Below, in pieces: positions 1-8,860 of a DNA stretch of 42,047 bases. A program made the position numbers and the translations under genes. Location: assembly GCA_903821395.1 (NCBI GenBank), contig CAIJLJ010000038.1:1-42047 (forward strand), read 5' to 3'. This stretch comes from an uncultured Solirubrobacterales bacterium (lineage in GTDB: Bacteria; Actinomycetota; Thermoleophilia; Solirubrobacterales; Solirubrobacteraceae). The notes beneath the pieces are model-generated. The model did no database searches. It saw nothing but the letters and a program-made list of their open reading frames with translations, and was not told the origin of the DNA. How positions within the stretch are numbered: the first letter of the stretch is position 1; the number at the start of each line of letters is the position of its first letter.

Positions 1-1095
1 CCCGCCTACATCGCGCAGTCTTAACTGCCGGACGATCTCATCGGCGGCCTCAAGGTTGGTCTTCGTGATTGTGTCTTCGAGGCGTGCCTGTCGGCCGCGA
101 CCGACGTACGAGCCGGAGTTGACGTCGAACACGGTCAACGCTTCTCCATAATCAACCATCAGGTAGCCACCGCTCGGTAGATCTACACGCCTTGATGTGA
201 CGCCTTCGATTACCTCTTCGACGCCAGCCTGTTCAAAGAGCGGCGTTGACTCCTGCCACAGCTCAACCCGTTCGACGAGCTCTGGGGCGGTGCGCTCGAA
301 GAATGAACGCAAGCGGTTGTACTGCCCCTCGTCATCGACGATTGCTCGCTCGAAGTCGACGCTGAAGATGTCGCGCACTACGCGAACCGAAAGGTCGGCC
401 TCCTGGAATACGAGCGACGGCGCCGACTGACCTTCGGCGCGCTCGATTAGTACCTCGTGCAGCTTGAAGAGGTATGGCAGCTCGCGTTCGAAATCTTCCT
501 TCGTCGCGCCGTGGGCGGCGGTGCGGAGAATCGCTCCGCCGCTCTTCAGGTCGAGATCTTTTAGTGCGCGCCTCAGTCGCGCGCGCTCCTTGTCCTCCAG
601 CCGCTTGGAGATTCCAACTCCTTCGCCACTCGGCGTGTAGACCATGTATCGACCGGCGATCGCGAGCTCCATTGAGCAGCGCGCGCCCTTCGTCTTGAGT
701 GGGTCTTTGACGATCTGCACTACGACCTCTTGACCCTTCTTGAGCAGCGAGCTGATCTTCTTACCACCCTCTTCGCCGCGGCCGCGACGGGGAGTCTCAA
801 CGCCCGGAAGCACGATCTCGTCGATGTGAAGGAAGGCGTTCTTCTCCAAGCCGATGTCGATGAATGCTGCTTCGAGTCCGTCGATCACATTGTCGACTTG
901 ACCCTTGTAAACGTTGCCAACGATCGACCTGTTGCCTCGTCGCTCGATGTAGAGCTCGGCTACGCGATATCCGGCCGAGGGGTTGGCTTTCTCCGACGGG
1001 CGCTGATCGCGCTCTGTCGCCGGCGTTCCTGCTTGTTCGAGCAGCGCGACCCTGGTTTCCCACGGATCGACGCTGACTAGTACTTGCTTTTTCAT
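1..1095 (-). CDS. rng: Ribonuclease E/G family endoribonuclease (3' end cut by window edge)
   Basis: This is a single-strand RNA endonuclease of the RNase E/G family, acting in rRNA/mRNA processing. 365 codons are visible from ATG at 1095, and the reading frame runs open off the left edge. The N-terminus starts MKKQVLVSV; an S1-like RNA-binding domain follows (GNVYKGQVDNVIDGLEAAFI, about residues 53-72, then the FLHIDE element). The catalytic DNase I-like part has the metal-binding FDVNSG motif, then TNLEAADEIVRQLRLRD and GG at the edge, both hallmarks of the family. Between VALLEQ and YRVAELYIER there are about 20 extra residues that short RNase G proteins lack. It is the last gene seen of the mre-mrdA-rodA run, 13 bp after rodA; rng next to mreBCD/maf is also the E. 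coli arrangement. RNase G versus a longer RNase E cannot be decided because the C-terminus is missing. Confidence 0.95.
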   Translation of the reverse strand, partial: MKKQVLVSVDPWETRVALLEQAGTPATERDQRPSEKANPSAGYRVAELYIERRGNRSIVGNVYKGQVDNVIDGLEAAFIDIGLEKNAFLHIDEIVLPGVETPRRGRGEEGGKKISSLLKKGQEVVVQIVKDPLKTKGARCSMELAIAGRYMVYTPSGEGVGISKRLEDKERARLRRALKDLDLKSGGAILRTAAHGATKEDFERELPYLFKLHEVLIERAEGQSAPSLVFQEADLSVRVVRDIFSVDFERAIVDDEGQYNRLRSFFERTAPELVERVELWQESTPLFEQAGVEEVIEGVTSRRVDLPSGGYLMVDYGEALTVFDVNSGSYVGRGRQARLEDTITKTNLEAADEIVRQLRLRDVGG

Positions 1096-1108
1096 TGGGT
1101 TGCTCTTT

Positions 1109-2305
1109 TCATTGGAATTGGAGCACCCGTCCTTGCGACATCGCGGCCCTACGGCCTTGAGCGTAGATCGACTGCAGCAGACCGAAGGCAATCATCGTCG
1201 CGATTAGCGACGAGCCTCCGTAACTCATCAGCGGCAACGGAATTCCCGTGATTGGCATGATGCCGACGGTCATTCCGACGTTGACGAAAACCTGGAACAT
1301 CAACATCACAACGATGCCTCCGGCCAATAACGCGCCGTAACGGTTTTTCGCCATCGTCAGTATTCGCAGAGCGCGCCAAATAACAAGCGCGTAAAGCGAG
1401 AGGACGAGTGCCGCCCCCGCGAAGCCCCACCGCTCGCCAACTACAGCGAAAATAAAGTCGGTGTGGTGTTCGGGGAGGAAGTTGTACTTAGTCTGAGTCG
1501 CGCCTGCTCCGCGTCCGGTTTTTTCGCCGGACCCGATCGCAATTCGCGACTGATTCTGCTGGTAACCCGCACTGCCCGATGTCTCGGACGGGTGAAGAAA
1601 CGCCGTTAGGCGATTGGTTTGATAGCTGTGTAGAACGTTTATGCCAACGCTCGGCAGCACCGCGAGCGAAAGCACTACCGCTGCAAGAGCGAGAGCACCA
1701 AACGCCGCGAAGTGCTGCCACGGAACGCCTGCGATGAATAGGACAGCCAAAGTAATGGCGACAAAGACGAGAGCCGAACCGAGGTCCGGCTGAAGCATCA
1801 CGAGCGCTGCCGGCGCGAAGCCGATGAGCAGCAGCCTGACGGTGGTTCGACCGTCGGCCATTCGGCGCGTCATGTCGATCGTGAACGCAGCTAGCGACAC
1901 GATCAGCAGGATTTTGCCGAGCTCCGATGCTTGGAACGAGAAGAATGGAAGGTCTAGTGCGCGGCGGGAGCCACGGGCGACTGAACCAAAGACGATTACC
2001 GCCATGATCGAGGCGATCAGCAATCCGTAGAGGAAGTATCGAATCTCGCGCAGGCGTGAGTAGTCGCTGCGCCAGAGCGCTACCGCTATCGCCGATCCGA
2101 CAACGAAGTAGATGATCTGACGGATCACGAAATAGCTTGGGCTACCGGGAATGTCGTTGGCGGTCGCTGCCGCAATCGTCAGCACGGAACAGAGCGCAAG
2201 GCCCGCAACGCCGAGCAACAAGACGAGGTCGAACGGCAGCTCGATACCCAGCGCCTTGTCAGCTTTCACATCCTCGCTGCGCTTGATCACTGTCGTCGCG
2301 CTCAT
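1109..2305 (-). CDS. rodA: RodA, SEDS-family peptidoglycan glycosyltransferase
   Basis: This is a polytopic membrane enzyme that polymerises glycan strands from lipid II during cell elongation, paired with PBP2. The 398 residues contain about ten hydrophobic segments and the SEDS signatures: QPDLGSAL (172-179), PEHHTDF (278-284, with the essential Asp at 283) and IPLPLMSYGGSS near the C-terminus. FtsW has the same fold. RodA is chosen because the gene follows a class-B PBP and mreBCD rather than the division cluster. Its ATG overlaps the mrdA stop by 4 bp (ATGA), which implies translational coupling. Confidence 0.95.
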   Translation of the reverse strand: MSATTVIKRSEDVKADKALGIELPFDLVLLLGVAGLALCSVLTIAAATANDIPGSPSYFVIRQIIYFVVGSAIAVALWRSDYSRLREIRYFLYGLLIASIMAVIVFGSVARGSRRALDLPFFSFQASELGKILLIVSLAAFTIDMTRRMADGRTTVRLLLIGFAPAALVMLQPDLGSALVFVAITLAVLFIAGVPWQHFAAFGALALAAVVLSLAVLPSVGINVLHSYQTNRLTAFLHPSETSGSAGYQQNQSRIAIGSGEKTGRGAGATQTKYNFLPEHHTDFIFAVVGERWGFAGAALVLSLYALVIWRALRILTMAKNRYGALLAGGIVVMLMFQVFVNVGMTVGIMPITGIPLPLMSYGGSSLIATMIAFGLLQSIYAQGRRAAMSQGRVLQFQ

Positions 2306-4359
2306 CGCGTCCTCGAGCTTCCTGCCGAGCAGCTGTTCTGCTGCTTAAACCAGGTCGAAAGCATCGTGCAGACCGCTGGCGCAGCGGCCTCGGCGCCAAA
2401 GCCGCCGTCCTCGACCGTCGCGACGATCACGATCGGCGTGGTCGGGCTTGGAACATAGGCCGCGTACCAGGACTGATCCGGCCGTGGCGGGCGCTCAGCG
2501 GTACCTGTCTTTCCGTATACCGGGAACTTGGCTTGATCCCAGCCTCTGAAGACATCGGCCGAGGTACCGTCACCGAGCGTCGACTGATGGAGACCATCGA
2601 GGATCGACTGCTGGTAACTCGGGTTGATTGCGACGTGCCGTACAGGCGGGGCAGCGATCTGCTCGAGCTGCTGACCCGTCTGGCTCTCAATCGCCAGACC
2701 AAGGTGCGGCCGGAGGACAGTGCCACCGTTAGCGAGCGCAGAGTAGGCCACGGCCATCTGGAGCGGCGAAGCCTGAACATCGCCTTGACCGACCGCTAGC
2801 TGGATGTTGTCGCCGACCGACCAAGGGCGCTTGTCCGAGTAGAGGCAAGTTGGTGGGCAATGCTTGCCCGTCTGCTTCTCCCACGCGACCTCTTTGGCGT
2901 TCTGGCGAGCGCGCCACTGGCGATCGGGGATCGTTCCGGCAGACTCGCCCGGAAGGTCGATTCCCGTCGGCCGGTTAAGGCCCAATCGCCGCGCCCAACT
3001 CTGGATCACCTGTCCCTGAAGCGGATTTGTGTCGCGCCCAAGCGTGTAGAAGAACACGTCGGACGAGACCTGCAGGGCGCGCACGAGGCTGAGCGGGCCA
3101 TTTGCTGCGTGCCCAGCGTTGAAGAACTTCTGAGTGCCGACGGTCAACACGCCAGGGTCGTCGATCGTTGTGTTGGCGGTGATGGTTCCGCTGTCGAGCG
3201 CGGCCAGCGCGGTGATCGGCTTGAAGATCGAACCGGTTGGGTAGCCACCGCTGATCGCCCTATTGAAAAGTGGCGCGCCAGCGGCGGCTCCAAACCGTCG
3301 CTCGTACTCAGCTTGAGTGGCGATTGGCTTCGCTCGTTCACTCGGGTCATAGGTTGGGGCCGAACCGAGCGCGAGGATCCGTCCATTACGCGGATCGATC
3401 GCAACGAACGCTCCGGCAGTACCGCTCCCGCCTCCGATCGCGGCCGCCAAAGCTGCTTCGCCGCTGCGCTGCAGGTTTGCATCGAGCGAGGTGCGGACCG
3501 TGTCGCCCGCAATCGTCTCACGCGAGATCCGTTGCCCTTTTGGACGCCCTGCAGCGTCCACCGTGATGCTGCGTGCACCGTCGGTGCCTCGCAGGTAGCG
3601 ATCGTATGAGCGCTCTAGTCCTTCTTGCCCGACGATTGCCCCCGAGACAACGCCGCGGAATGCTGAGCTGCGCAGCTGCGCAGGGCTCACCTGGCCCACT
3701 GCTCCTAAAAGCTGCGCTGCTCCAACCCCGCCCGGGTATCGCCGCACGAAGACCTGGTCAACACTGACGCCAGGGAAGTCGCCAGGGCGTTCAAGGATGT
3801 AATTGCGAACCTCGGCCGGGACGTCGACCTGAACCCGGACATTGGCGTAGGGGAGCTGGGCCAACTGTTCGGTCACGCGCTCGTTGATCGTCTTAGTTGA
3901 AATTCCGAGCACGCTGGCGAGCTTCGCGTAGCGCTGTGCCAGCTGAGCGTTGGCCGGGGCCGGAACGGCCGGCCGCGGGCCACGCTTAGCGCGTGGGGTG
4001 CGCACCCAAGTCGTCATCTCTTGGCCCCATGTCGCGGCCGCCGTGCGCGTTGCGACCGGAAGCTGCTCGGGATCGAGCTGCATTACCGAAGCTGGCCGGT
4101 TCTCTACCAGCGTGTTGCCATTTCGGTCGAGCACGGCGCCGCGCGGCGCGGCCACGGCAACGACCCGGACGTGGTTATTGGCGGCTTCCACAACCGCCTG
4201 GTCTCCTGTAAGGACCTGCAGGAACCAGAGCCGGAAGAAGATGATCGCGAAGAGCAGCAAGGCGATGCCGCCGAGCACCGCTACCCGCATAGCCAGCTGC
4301 GGAGTGAGCGGAGACTCTCCGATGCTGCGCAGCGGTGTCTTGTCGAGCGGATCGATCAT
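2302..4359 (-). CDS. mrdA: Penicillin-binding protein 2 (class B transpeptidase of the elongasome)
   Basis: This is a membrane-anchored DD-transpeptidase that cross-links peptidoglycan made by RodA. It has 685 residues, with one membrane anchor at about 26-50, a PBP dimerisation/pedestal region (GAVLDRNG at 74-81; VGQEGLE at 243-249), then the transpeptidase domain. Catalytic motifs are SIFK (Ser377, Lys380), SSD (432-434, the SxN-equivalent in the SxD form typical of PBP2) and KTG (617-619). A Lys/Arg/Pro-rich insert lies at about 119-137. The two Cys in HCPPTC (501, 505) lie in a loop before the WSVGDNIQ segment. The gene overlaps mreD and rodA by 4 bp on each side. Confidence 0.95.
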   Translation of the reverse strand: MIDPLDKTPLRSIGESPLTPQLAMRVAVLGGIALLLFAIIFFRLWFLQVLTGDQAVVEAANNHVRVVAVAAPRGAVLDRNGNTLVENRPASVMQLDPEQLPVATRTAAATWGQEMTTWVRTPRAKRGPRPAVPAPANAQLAQRYAKLASVLGISTKTINERVTEQLAQLPYANVRVQVDVPAEVRNYILERPGDFPGVSVDQVFVRRYPGGVGAAQLLGAVGQVSPAQLRSSAFRGVVSGAIVGQEGLERSYDRYLRGTDGARSITVDAAGRPKGQRISRETIAGDTVRTSLDANLQRSGEAALAAAIGGGSGTAGAFVAIDPRNGRILALGSAPTYDPSERAKPIATQAEYERRFGAAAGAPLFNRAISGGYPTGSIFKPITALAALDSGTITANTTIDDPGVLTVGTQKFFNAGHAANGPLSLVRALQVSSDVFFYTLGRDTNPLQGQVIQSWARRLGLNRPTGIDLPGESAGTIPDRQWRARQNAKEVAWEKQTGKHCPPTCLYSDKRPWSVGDNIQLAVGQGDVQASPLQMAVAYSALANGGTVLRPHLGLAIESQTGQQLEQIAAPPVRHVAINPSYQQSILDGLHQSTLGDGTSADVFRGWDQAKFPVYGKTGTAERPPRPDQSWYAAYVPSPTTPIVIVATVEDGGFGAEAAAPAVCTMLSTWFKQQNSCSAGSSRTR

Positions 4360-4925
4360 GATCTCGAAAGTGGCGAGAGACCGCCGGTCGTGTAGGCGCG
4401 CCGCCGGCGCCTACGTGGGTCTTCTGGGAGGGCCGCGATCAAGCAGCGTCGGACGACCAAGAAGACCGGGATCGCGATTGCGGCGTTGACAGCAACTGTC
4501 CCGAGCAGATCCCAAAGCAAAGCCCAGCCGAACGGCACGGGCTGACCGAGCAAGAATGTCAGCACTAGGAAGCCTGCCTGCGCCGCCGCGGTCGCGGCCG
4601 CACCGACGAGCAGCGGCACAATCGCTCCTTGCGGGTCACGCAGCTCGCGCAGGCGGCCGGCCGCGAAGCCAATCGCCAACAGAATAAGTGACGCCACACC
4701 GACCGTTTCAACCAAAGCAAGATCCAACAGCATTCCGATCGCGAAGCCGAAGATTGCGCCGGGTAGTGAGCCGAGGATCAGACCGACCGATGCAGCGACG
4801 AGCGGCACGAGGTCGGCGTTGAGGCCGAAAATCTTGACCTGCGAGACCGCTGCGATTTGGAAGACGACCGTCACAACGCAAATCAACCCGAGGCGCCAAG
4901 AGAGACTTCGGTAGTCGAGATTCAT
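4356..4925 (-). CDS. mreD: Rod shape-determining protein MreD
   Basis: This is a small integral membrane protein of the elongasome that couples MreC/MreB to the PBP2-RodA synthase. The 189 residues are almost all hydrophobic, with about five or six predicted helices. The segment VKIFGLNADLVPLVAASVGLILGSLPGAIFGFAIGMLLDLA (about residues 30-70) has the look of MreD despite low family conservation. The C-terminal tail is basic (RRRRRR). Position between mreC and mrdA, with ATGA overlaps to both, fixes the identification. Confidence 0.88.
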   Translation of the reverse strand: MNLDYRSLSWRLGLICVVTVVFQIAAVSQVKIFGLNADLVPLVAASVGLILGSLPGAIFGFAIGMLLDLALVETVGVASLILLAIGFAAGRLRELRDPQGAIVPLLVGAAATAAAQAGFLVLTFLLGQPVPFGWALLWDLLGTVAVNAAIAIPVFLVVRRCLIAALPEDPRRRRRRAYTTGGLSPLSRS

Positions 4926-5791
4926 GGCCGATTCCCGTTGATCGCGGCGGTAAGCACTTGGACGATCTCGAGCTTTTGCAGATCCGCGTAGCTGTGGAGG
5001 TAGATCTTTTGCGCGTCGGTGCCCGGGTCGTCAACGCGGGTCACGGCTCCGATTGGAATGCCCGGCGGGTATAGCGACTGAAGCCCTGCCGAGTTGGCGA
5101 GCGTGCCAGCGGTGACCACAGCAGCACCGGGATCGACGCGGTAACGCCTCGCGATGAACTTAAGCCTCAGATCACCCGGCCCCCCTGCCCCGGTCTGCAC
5201 TATCCCTTCTGCCCCACCTGCGCTGATCCGCGCTGGCACGGCCATCTCACCGTCGCTGATCAATGTGACGATTGCGGCATGGCCCGTAACAGTTGTGACC
5301 TGGCCGACAAGCCCGTCGCTATTGATCACCGGGTTACCGGCCCTGATCCCAGTGTCGCTGCCTTGGTCGATTGTCACCGTCGCGTACCAGACCGTCGGCG
5401 ACTGTCCGATCACGCGTGCAGTCACAGGCTTAGCTGCGGCGAGCCCCCCGGCATTATCGAAGTTAAGTAGCCCCTGGAGCTGGGCGTTTACGCGCAGCGC
5501 GTCACTGGCTGCGATCGAGCGGGCGCGCAGATTCTGGTTCGAGCGCTCAAGCTCGCCTAGGCGGCCCTTAGCGTCGATGGTGTCGCCGACCCAGCCGACG
5601 AGGTCGCGAGCCGGTTTGAGGACCGTAGAAGCGCCCTCCTGAATCGGGACAAAGACGCTGAAGACGCCGCGCTGAAAGCCGTGCAAAGCACCGTCCGACG
5701 ACTCGCCGAAGTAGGCGGTTAGGAGCAGCAGCGAGCAGGCGACCAGGGCCGCTAGCGTTAACCGCCGCCGACGAATAGTCCGGTCGTACAT
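4922..5791 (-). CDS. mreC: Rod shape-determining protein MreC
   Basis: This is a bitopic periplasm-side scaffold of the elongasome that activates PBP2. It has 289 residues: a basic N-terminus (RTIRRRRLT), one membrane helix at about 12-28, a short coiled coil (about 72-105, LGELERSNQNLRARS) and a beta-rich domain with the typical GLVGQV and PARISAGGAEGIVQ segments. The last residues fall in the overlap with mreD. A 50-bp gap separates it from mreB with no obvious terminator, so it is probably co-transcribed. Confidence 0.92.
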   Translation of the reverse strand: MYDRTIRRRRLTLAALVACSLLLLTAYFGESSDGALHGFQRGVFSVFVPIQEGASTVLKPARDLVGWVGDTIDAKGRLGELERSNQNLRARSIAASDALRVNAQLQGLLNFDNAGGLAAAKPVTARVIGQSPTVWYATVTIDQGSDTGIRAGNPVINSDGLVGQVTTVTGHAAIVTLISDGEMAVPARISAGGAEGIVQTGAGGPGDLRLKFIARRYRVDPGAAVVTAGTLANSAGLQSLYPPGIPIGAVTRVDDPGTDAQKIYLHSYADLQKLEIVQVLTAAINGNRP

Positions 5792-5841
5792 TCCAGAATG
5801 ATGGTTAGGCGAGGCATGGGAGTTCGTCGAAGCTGCAGCGC

Positions 5842-6888
5842 TTAGCGCCGGCGACGTTTCCTCGCGGAGCGGTTAGTTTTGTGAATCACTTCAAACTCTT
5901 CCAGCGACCGGCCGGACCCAACGGCAACACAGGTCAGTGGTGATTCTGCAAGGTGAGCCGGCATGTGGGTCTCACTGCGTAGCCGCTCATCGAGGCCGCG
6001 CAGCAGCGCGCCTCCGCCCGCCAACATGATTCCTCGATCCATAATGTCGGACGAGAGCTCAGGCGGCGTGCTATCCAGTGTTTCCTTGATCGACGCGATG
6101 ATCTGAGCCAACGGCTCCTCAATCGCGCCTCGAACCTCTTCACTAGTTAGCGCAATCGTCTTCGGCAGTCCGCTCACTAGATCGCGGCCACGAATCTCCG
6201 CTTGAAACTCCTCGGCCATCGGAAATGCTGAGCCAATCTCCAACTTGAGCTCCTCGGCGGTCTGCTGCCCGATCAAGAGCTTGTACTCGCGTTTCGCGTA
6301 GTTGATGATCGCTTCGTCGAGTTCATCTCCACCAATTCTAATTGAGCGTGAGACGACAATCCCTCCGAGCGAGATAACGGCGACCTCGCTGGTGCCGCCA
6401 CCGATGTCGACGATCATCGAACCGGTTGGCTCGCCGATCGGCAAACCGGCACCAATCGCCGCCGCCATTGGCTCCTCAATCAGGTAAGCCTGACGGGCCC
6501 CAGCGGAGAGGCAAGCCTCCTCAACGGCGCGCTTCTCGACACCTGTAACGCCCGACGGAACACAGACCACTACGCGCGGATGGGCCCAGCGTCCCTGGTG
6601 GACCTTCTGAATGAAGTGCCGAAGCATCGCTTCGGTTACGTCGAAGTCGGCAATCACGCCGTCCTTCAACGGACGGATTGCCTGAATCGTCCCGGGTGTC
6701 CGACCGAGCATTCGCTTCGCTTCGACCCCGACTGCGTGCACTTCGCCGCTTCGGGCATCGATCGCAACAACGCTCGGTTCGGAGAGCACAATGCCGCGCC
6801 CGCGGACATATACGAGTGTGTTGGCCGTGCCGAGATCGACGGCCATGTCGCGGCCGCCCATTCCGGTCAAGTAGCTAAGGACGCCCAT
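5842..6888 (-). CDS. mreB: Actin-like rod shape protein MreB
   Basis: This is a bacterial actin that forms membrane-associated filaments steering cell-wall synthesis. It is full length at 348 residues. Phosphate-1 motif: DLGTANT (19-25). Phosphate-2: DIGGGTSEVAVISLGG (about 166-181). Adenosine-binding: AGGGALLRGLDERL near 300. The N-terminus (MGVLSYLTGM) can form an amphipathic membrane-binding stretch. The C-terminus ends in basic residues (RSARKRRRR). The gene is followed directly by mreC and preceded at 59 bp by maf. Confidence 0.97.
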   Translation of the reverse strand: MGVLSYLTGMGGRDMAVDLGTANTLVYVRGRGIVLSEPSVVAIDARSGEVHAVGVEAKRMLGRTPGTIQAIRPLKDGVIADFDVTEAMLRHFIQKVHQGRWAHPRVVVCVPSGVTGVEKRAVEEACLSAGARQAYLIEEPMAAAIGAGLPIGEPTGSMIVDIGGGTSEVAVISLGGIVVSRSIRIGGDELDEAIINYAKREYKLLIGQQTAEELKLEIGSAFPMAEEFQAEIRGRDLVSGLPKTIALTSEEVRGAIEEPLAQIIASIKETLDSTPPELSSDIMDRGIMLAGGGALLRGLDERLRSETHMPAHLAESPLTCVAVGSGRSLEEFEVIHKTNRSARKRRRR

Positions 6889-6947
6889 GGACAGAAAAAC
6901 GTGGGCGGAAAGCGATTCCTGAAGGGAATAACCGACGGTCCACGTGT

Positions 6948-7631
6948 TTAATCAGTGTAGCGATCGGGGGCCACGCTTCCAGCGGGCAAGAGTCCTTGCA
7001 CAAGGCCGCCCAAAGCGACGATTGAGAGCCCTACGACATTGAGCCGATCGGCACCAATCTCTGCCACCATCTCATCGCCGGAGAGCTGAATCGCATAGCC
7101 GCCCGCGCGGTCTTGCCATTCGCCACGCGCAACCTGCGATGAAATTTCGTCCGTGCTCAGATTGCGAAACGCCACCTCGGTGCAGACAAGCGTTTCGCGG
7201 GCCACCCCGTCGACGTCGATCACGACGATCGCCCCGATCACTTGATGCGCAGCACTTGAGAGCTCGGTTAGGTACTGACCGGCCTGAGCGGCATCGCGCG
7301 GTTTGCCGTAGACCGTGCCGCCTAGCGCGACGACAGTGTCGGCAGCGAGCACTACACAGAAGTCCCGCTCAGCTTCGCTAAGCGCGGCTCGACCCGCCTC
7401 CGCCTTCGCCCGGGCATTGCTGAGCGCGACCAGATCGGGGTCCCCGACCGAAAGCTCATCTACGTGGGTTGGTCGGGCCTCAAACTCAACCCCGAAGTCG
7501 CGGAGGATCTGCTGGCGCTGCGGCGATGCCGACGCCAGAACGAGCCGACGGTCGGGACTCCAAGCCAGCGGCGCGAGCTGCTCAGCCAAGTTCGGGGAAG
7601 AAGAGTGCTGCCTCGCGCGCCGCAGACTCAT
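6948..7631 (-). CDS. maf: Maf-like nucleotide pyrophosphatase
   Basis: This is a house-cleaning NTP pyrophosphatase (dTTP/UTP or modified nucleotides) of the Maf/YhdE family. Signatures are [14 protein letters not shown], the EARPTHVDE stretch and [21 protein letters not shown] with the catalytic Asp. The ATG at 7631 lies inside ndk and adds about 28 residues before the usual family start; a TTG at 7589, which just overlaps the ndk stop, would fit the family length better. No convincing ribosome binding site separates these options. maf beside mreBCD is a widely conserved arrangement. Confidence 0.93.
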   Translation of the reverse strand: MSLRRARQHSSSPNLAEQLAPLAWSPDRRLVLASASPQRQQILRDFGVEFEARPTHVDELSVGDPDLVALSNARAKAEAGRAALSEAERDFCVVLAADTVVALGGTVYGKPRDAAQAGQYLTELSSAAHQVIGAIVVIDVDGVARETLVCTEVAFRNLSTDEISSQVARGEWQDRAGGYAIQLSGDEMVAEIGADRLNVVGLSIVALGGLVQGLLPAGSVAPDRYTD

Positions 7632-7989
7632 CAGAGTCTGAGCCGTGGACCATGTTGCGACCTACCTCTAGCGCATAATCGGCTCGGATTGAGCCCATCG
7701 TCGCTTCGATCGGGTCTGTCGCGCCTATCACTTGGCGCGCGGCAACAACAGCGTGGTCGCCTTCGAGGATCATTGCGACCAGCGGACCGCTGGTGATGAA
7801 GTCAACTAGCTCACCGAAGAATGGTCGCTCGGCGTGCTCGGCATAGTGGGCCTCTGCCAATTCTCGGCTGGCCGTCATCATCTTGAGCGCGGCCAGTTGG
7901 AGGCCCTTCCTCTCGAAGCGGGCGATAATTTCACCGCTGAGATTACGAGCGAATGCGTCAGGCTTTACGAGGATCAAGGTCCGTTCCAT
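7582..7989 (-). CDS. ndk: Nucleoside diphosphate kinase
   Basis: This enzyme transfers the gamma phosphate between nucleoside tri- and diphosphates through a phospho-histidine. The 135 residues match the normal family length. It begins [12 protein letters not shown] and carries the active-site motif NMVHGSDS with catalytic His115; [17 protein letters not shown] (77-93) is also characteristic. The gene overlaps the long version of maf by 50 bp, which argues that maf really begins downstream. It sits 22 bp after the zinc-ribbon membrane gene. Confidence 0.97.
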   Translation of the reverse strand: MERTLILVKPDAFARNLSGEIIARFERKGLQLAALKMMTASRELAEAHYAEHAERPFFGELVDFITSGPLVAMILEGDHAVVAARQVIGATDPIEATMGSIRADYALEVGRNMVHGSDSDESAAREAALFFPELG

Positions 7990-8011
7990 CGGGTTCTCTG
8001 CTTTCGGTTGG

Positions 8012-8656
8012 TTAGCGTCGCTCTTCGAGGTCGTCGACCGGCGGCGCCTCAGCGTGCTCAGCAGTGACGGTATCGGGATTCTCGCTGGCGTAGTCGAACG
8101 CTTCTACTTCGTCGGTGTCAAAAGGCTCGTTGAATTCGGCCGGTTCTACCTCGGCAGACTCCCGCTCCCGTTGCCCTGGGAGGCGCGGCTTGGTGGCCGG
8201 CGTGACCCCTTCGATCTCAGACTCGCAGTAAGGACAAAGAAGCCAATCCGGGTCGAGCGGCTTACCGCAACCGACGCATGCGTCACGTAGCTTACGCATG
8301 CAGTGTGGGCAGCGGAGGAATTGACCGCCAACGACCTCCTCGCAGTGCGGGCAGGCCTGATAATCGGTGGACGCGAGGCGCGCTACCGCGGCCTCCATCT
8401 CGAGCTCGCGCTCAATTCGATCCTCGATGTACTCAGGCGGGCGCACAATCACATATACGACGGTTCCAACCAGTGGGAAGATCAACGCCGCGATCGTCGC
8501 TGAGCGAATCAGCAGCTTGTCCTCGAGGCGGCGCCGAGCGTCAGTGAACGTGTACCAGACGAGCGCCAGCCAGATAACGATTGCGGCTAGCACGATCAGC
8601 TGCGCGATCATGTTGAAGACGCCGTCGAGGCCGAATATTGCGAGTGGAAGAGTCAT
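8012..8656 (-). CDS. Membrane protein with double zinc ribbon
   Basis: Function unknown. From ATG 8656 the protein has 214 residues. Two membrane helices (about 15-35 and 52-72) are followed by an acidic amphipathic linker. Then come two C4 zinc ribbons: CPHC (102-105) with CPHC (116-119), and CVGC (127-130) with CPYC (141-144). The C-terminal 65 residues are acidic and low in complexity. A TTG at 8701 could extend it by 15 residues, but those look unlike a signal sequence, and a weak GGA precedes the ATG. This double-ribbon layout occurs in many actinobacterial membrane proteins of unknown role. The zinc binding is inferred from the Cys spacing. Confidence 0.8.
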   Translation of the reverse strand: MTLPLAIFGLDGVFNMIAQLIVLAAIVIWLALVWYTFTDARRRLEDKLLIRSATIAALIFPLVGTVVYVIVRPPEYIEDRIERELEMEAAVARLASTDYQACPHCEEVVGGQFLRCPHCMRKLRDACVGCGKPLDPDWLLCPYCESEIEGVTPATKPRLPGQRERESAEVEPAEFNEPFDTDEVEAFDYASENPDTVTAEHAEAPPVDDLEERR

Positions 8657-8743
8657 CGGTGGAGTCCAAGCGTAGAGCACTGTTCGCCGTCGGCTGGACA
8701 AAGCCTTCTAAGCGACTTGCAGAGCGCCACTGACGCCCGTGCC

Positions 8744-8860
8744 CTAGAGGAAAGCTTTACCGAGCAGGTAGCCAACGCCGAAAAATACGAGTATCACGGC
8801 GGCCACCAAGACGGCAACCGTCACAACCATCACGATGACCGAAGGGCCGTCCTCGTTCAC
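8744..8860 (-). CDS. 38-residue single-helix membrane peptide
   Basis: This short gene is easily missed. Its GTG at 8860 overlaps the folC stop codon (GTGA, 4 bp), so translation is probably coupled. The product starts with a polar tip (NEDGPS), then a single run of about 27 hydrophobic residues (VIVMVVTVAVLVAA... FFGVGYLLG), and ends KAFL. No family is recognised. The coupled start, tidy single-helix design and position inside an otherwise gap-free operon support a real gene. Confidence 0.65.
   Translation of the reverse strand: MNEDGPSVIVMVVTVAVLVAAVILVFFGVGYLLGKAFL

Noticed and set aside
2860-3609. Long plus-strand open frame of 249 codons antisense to mrdA
   Set aside because: The opposite strand encodes all PBP2 motifs. 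High GC leaves few stops in the shadow frames, and the product has no protein-like pattern.
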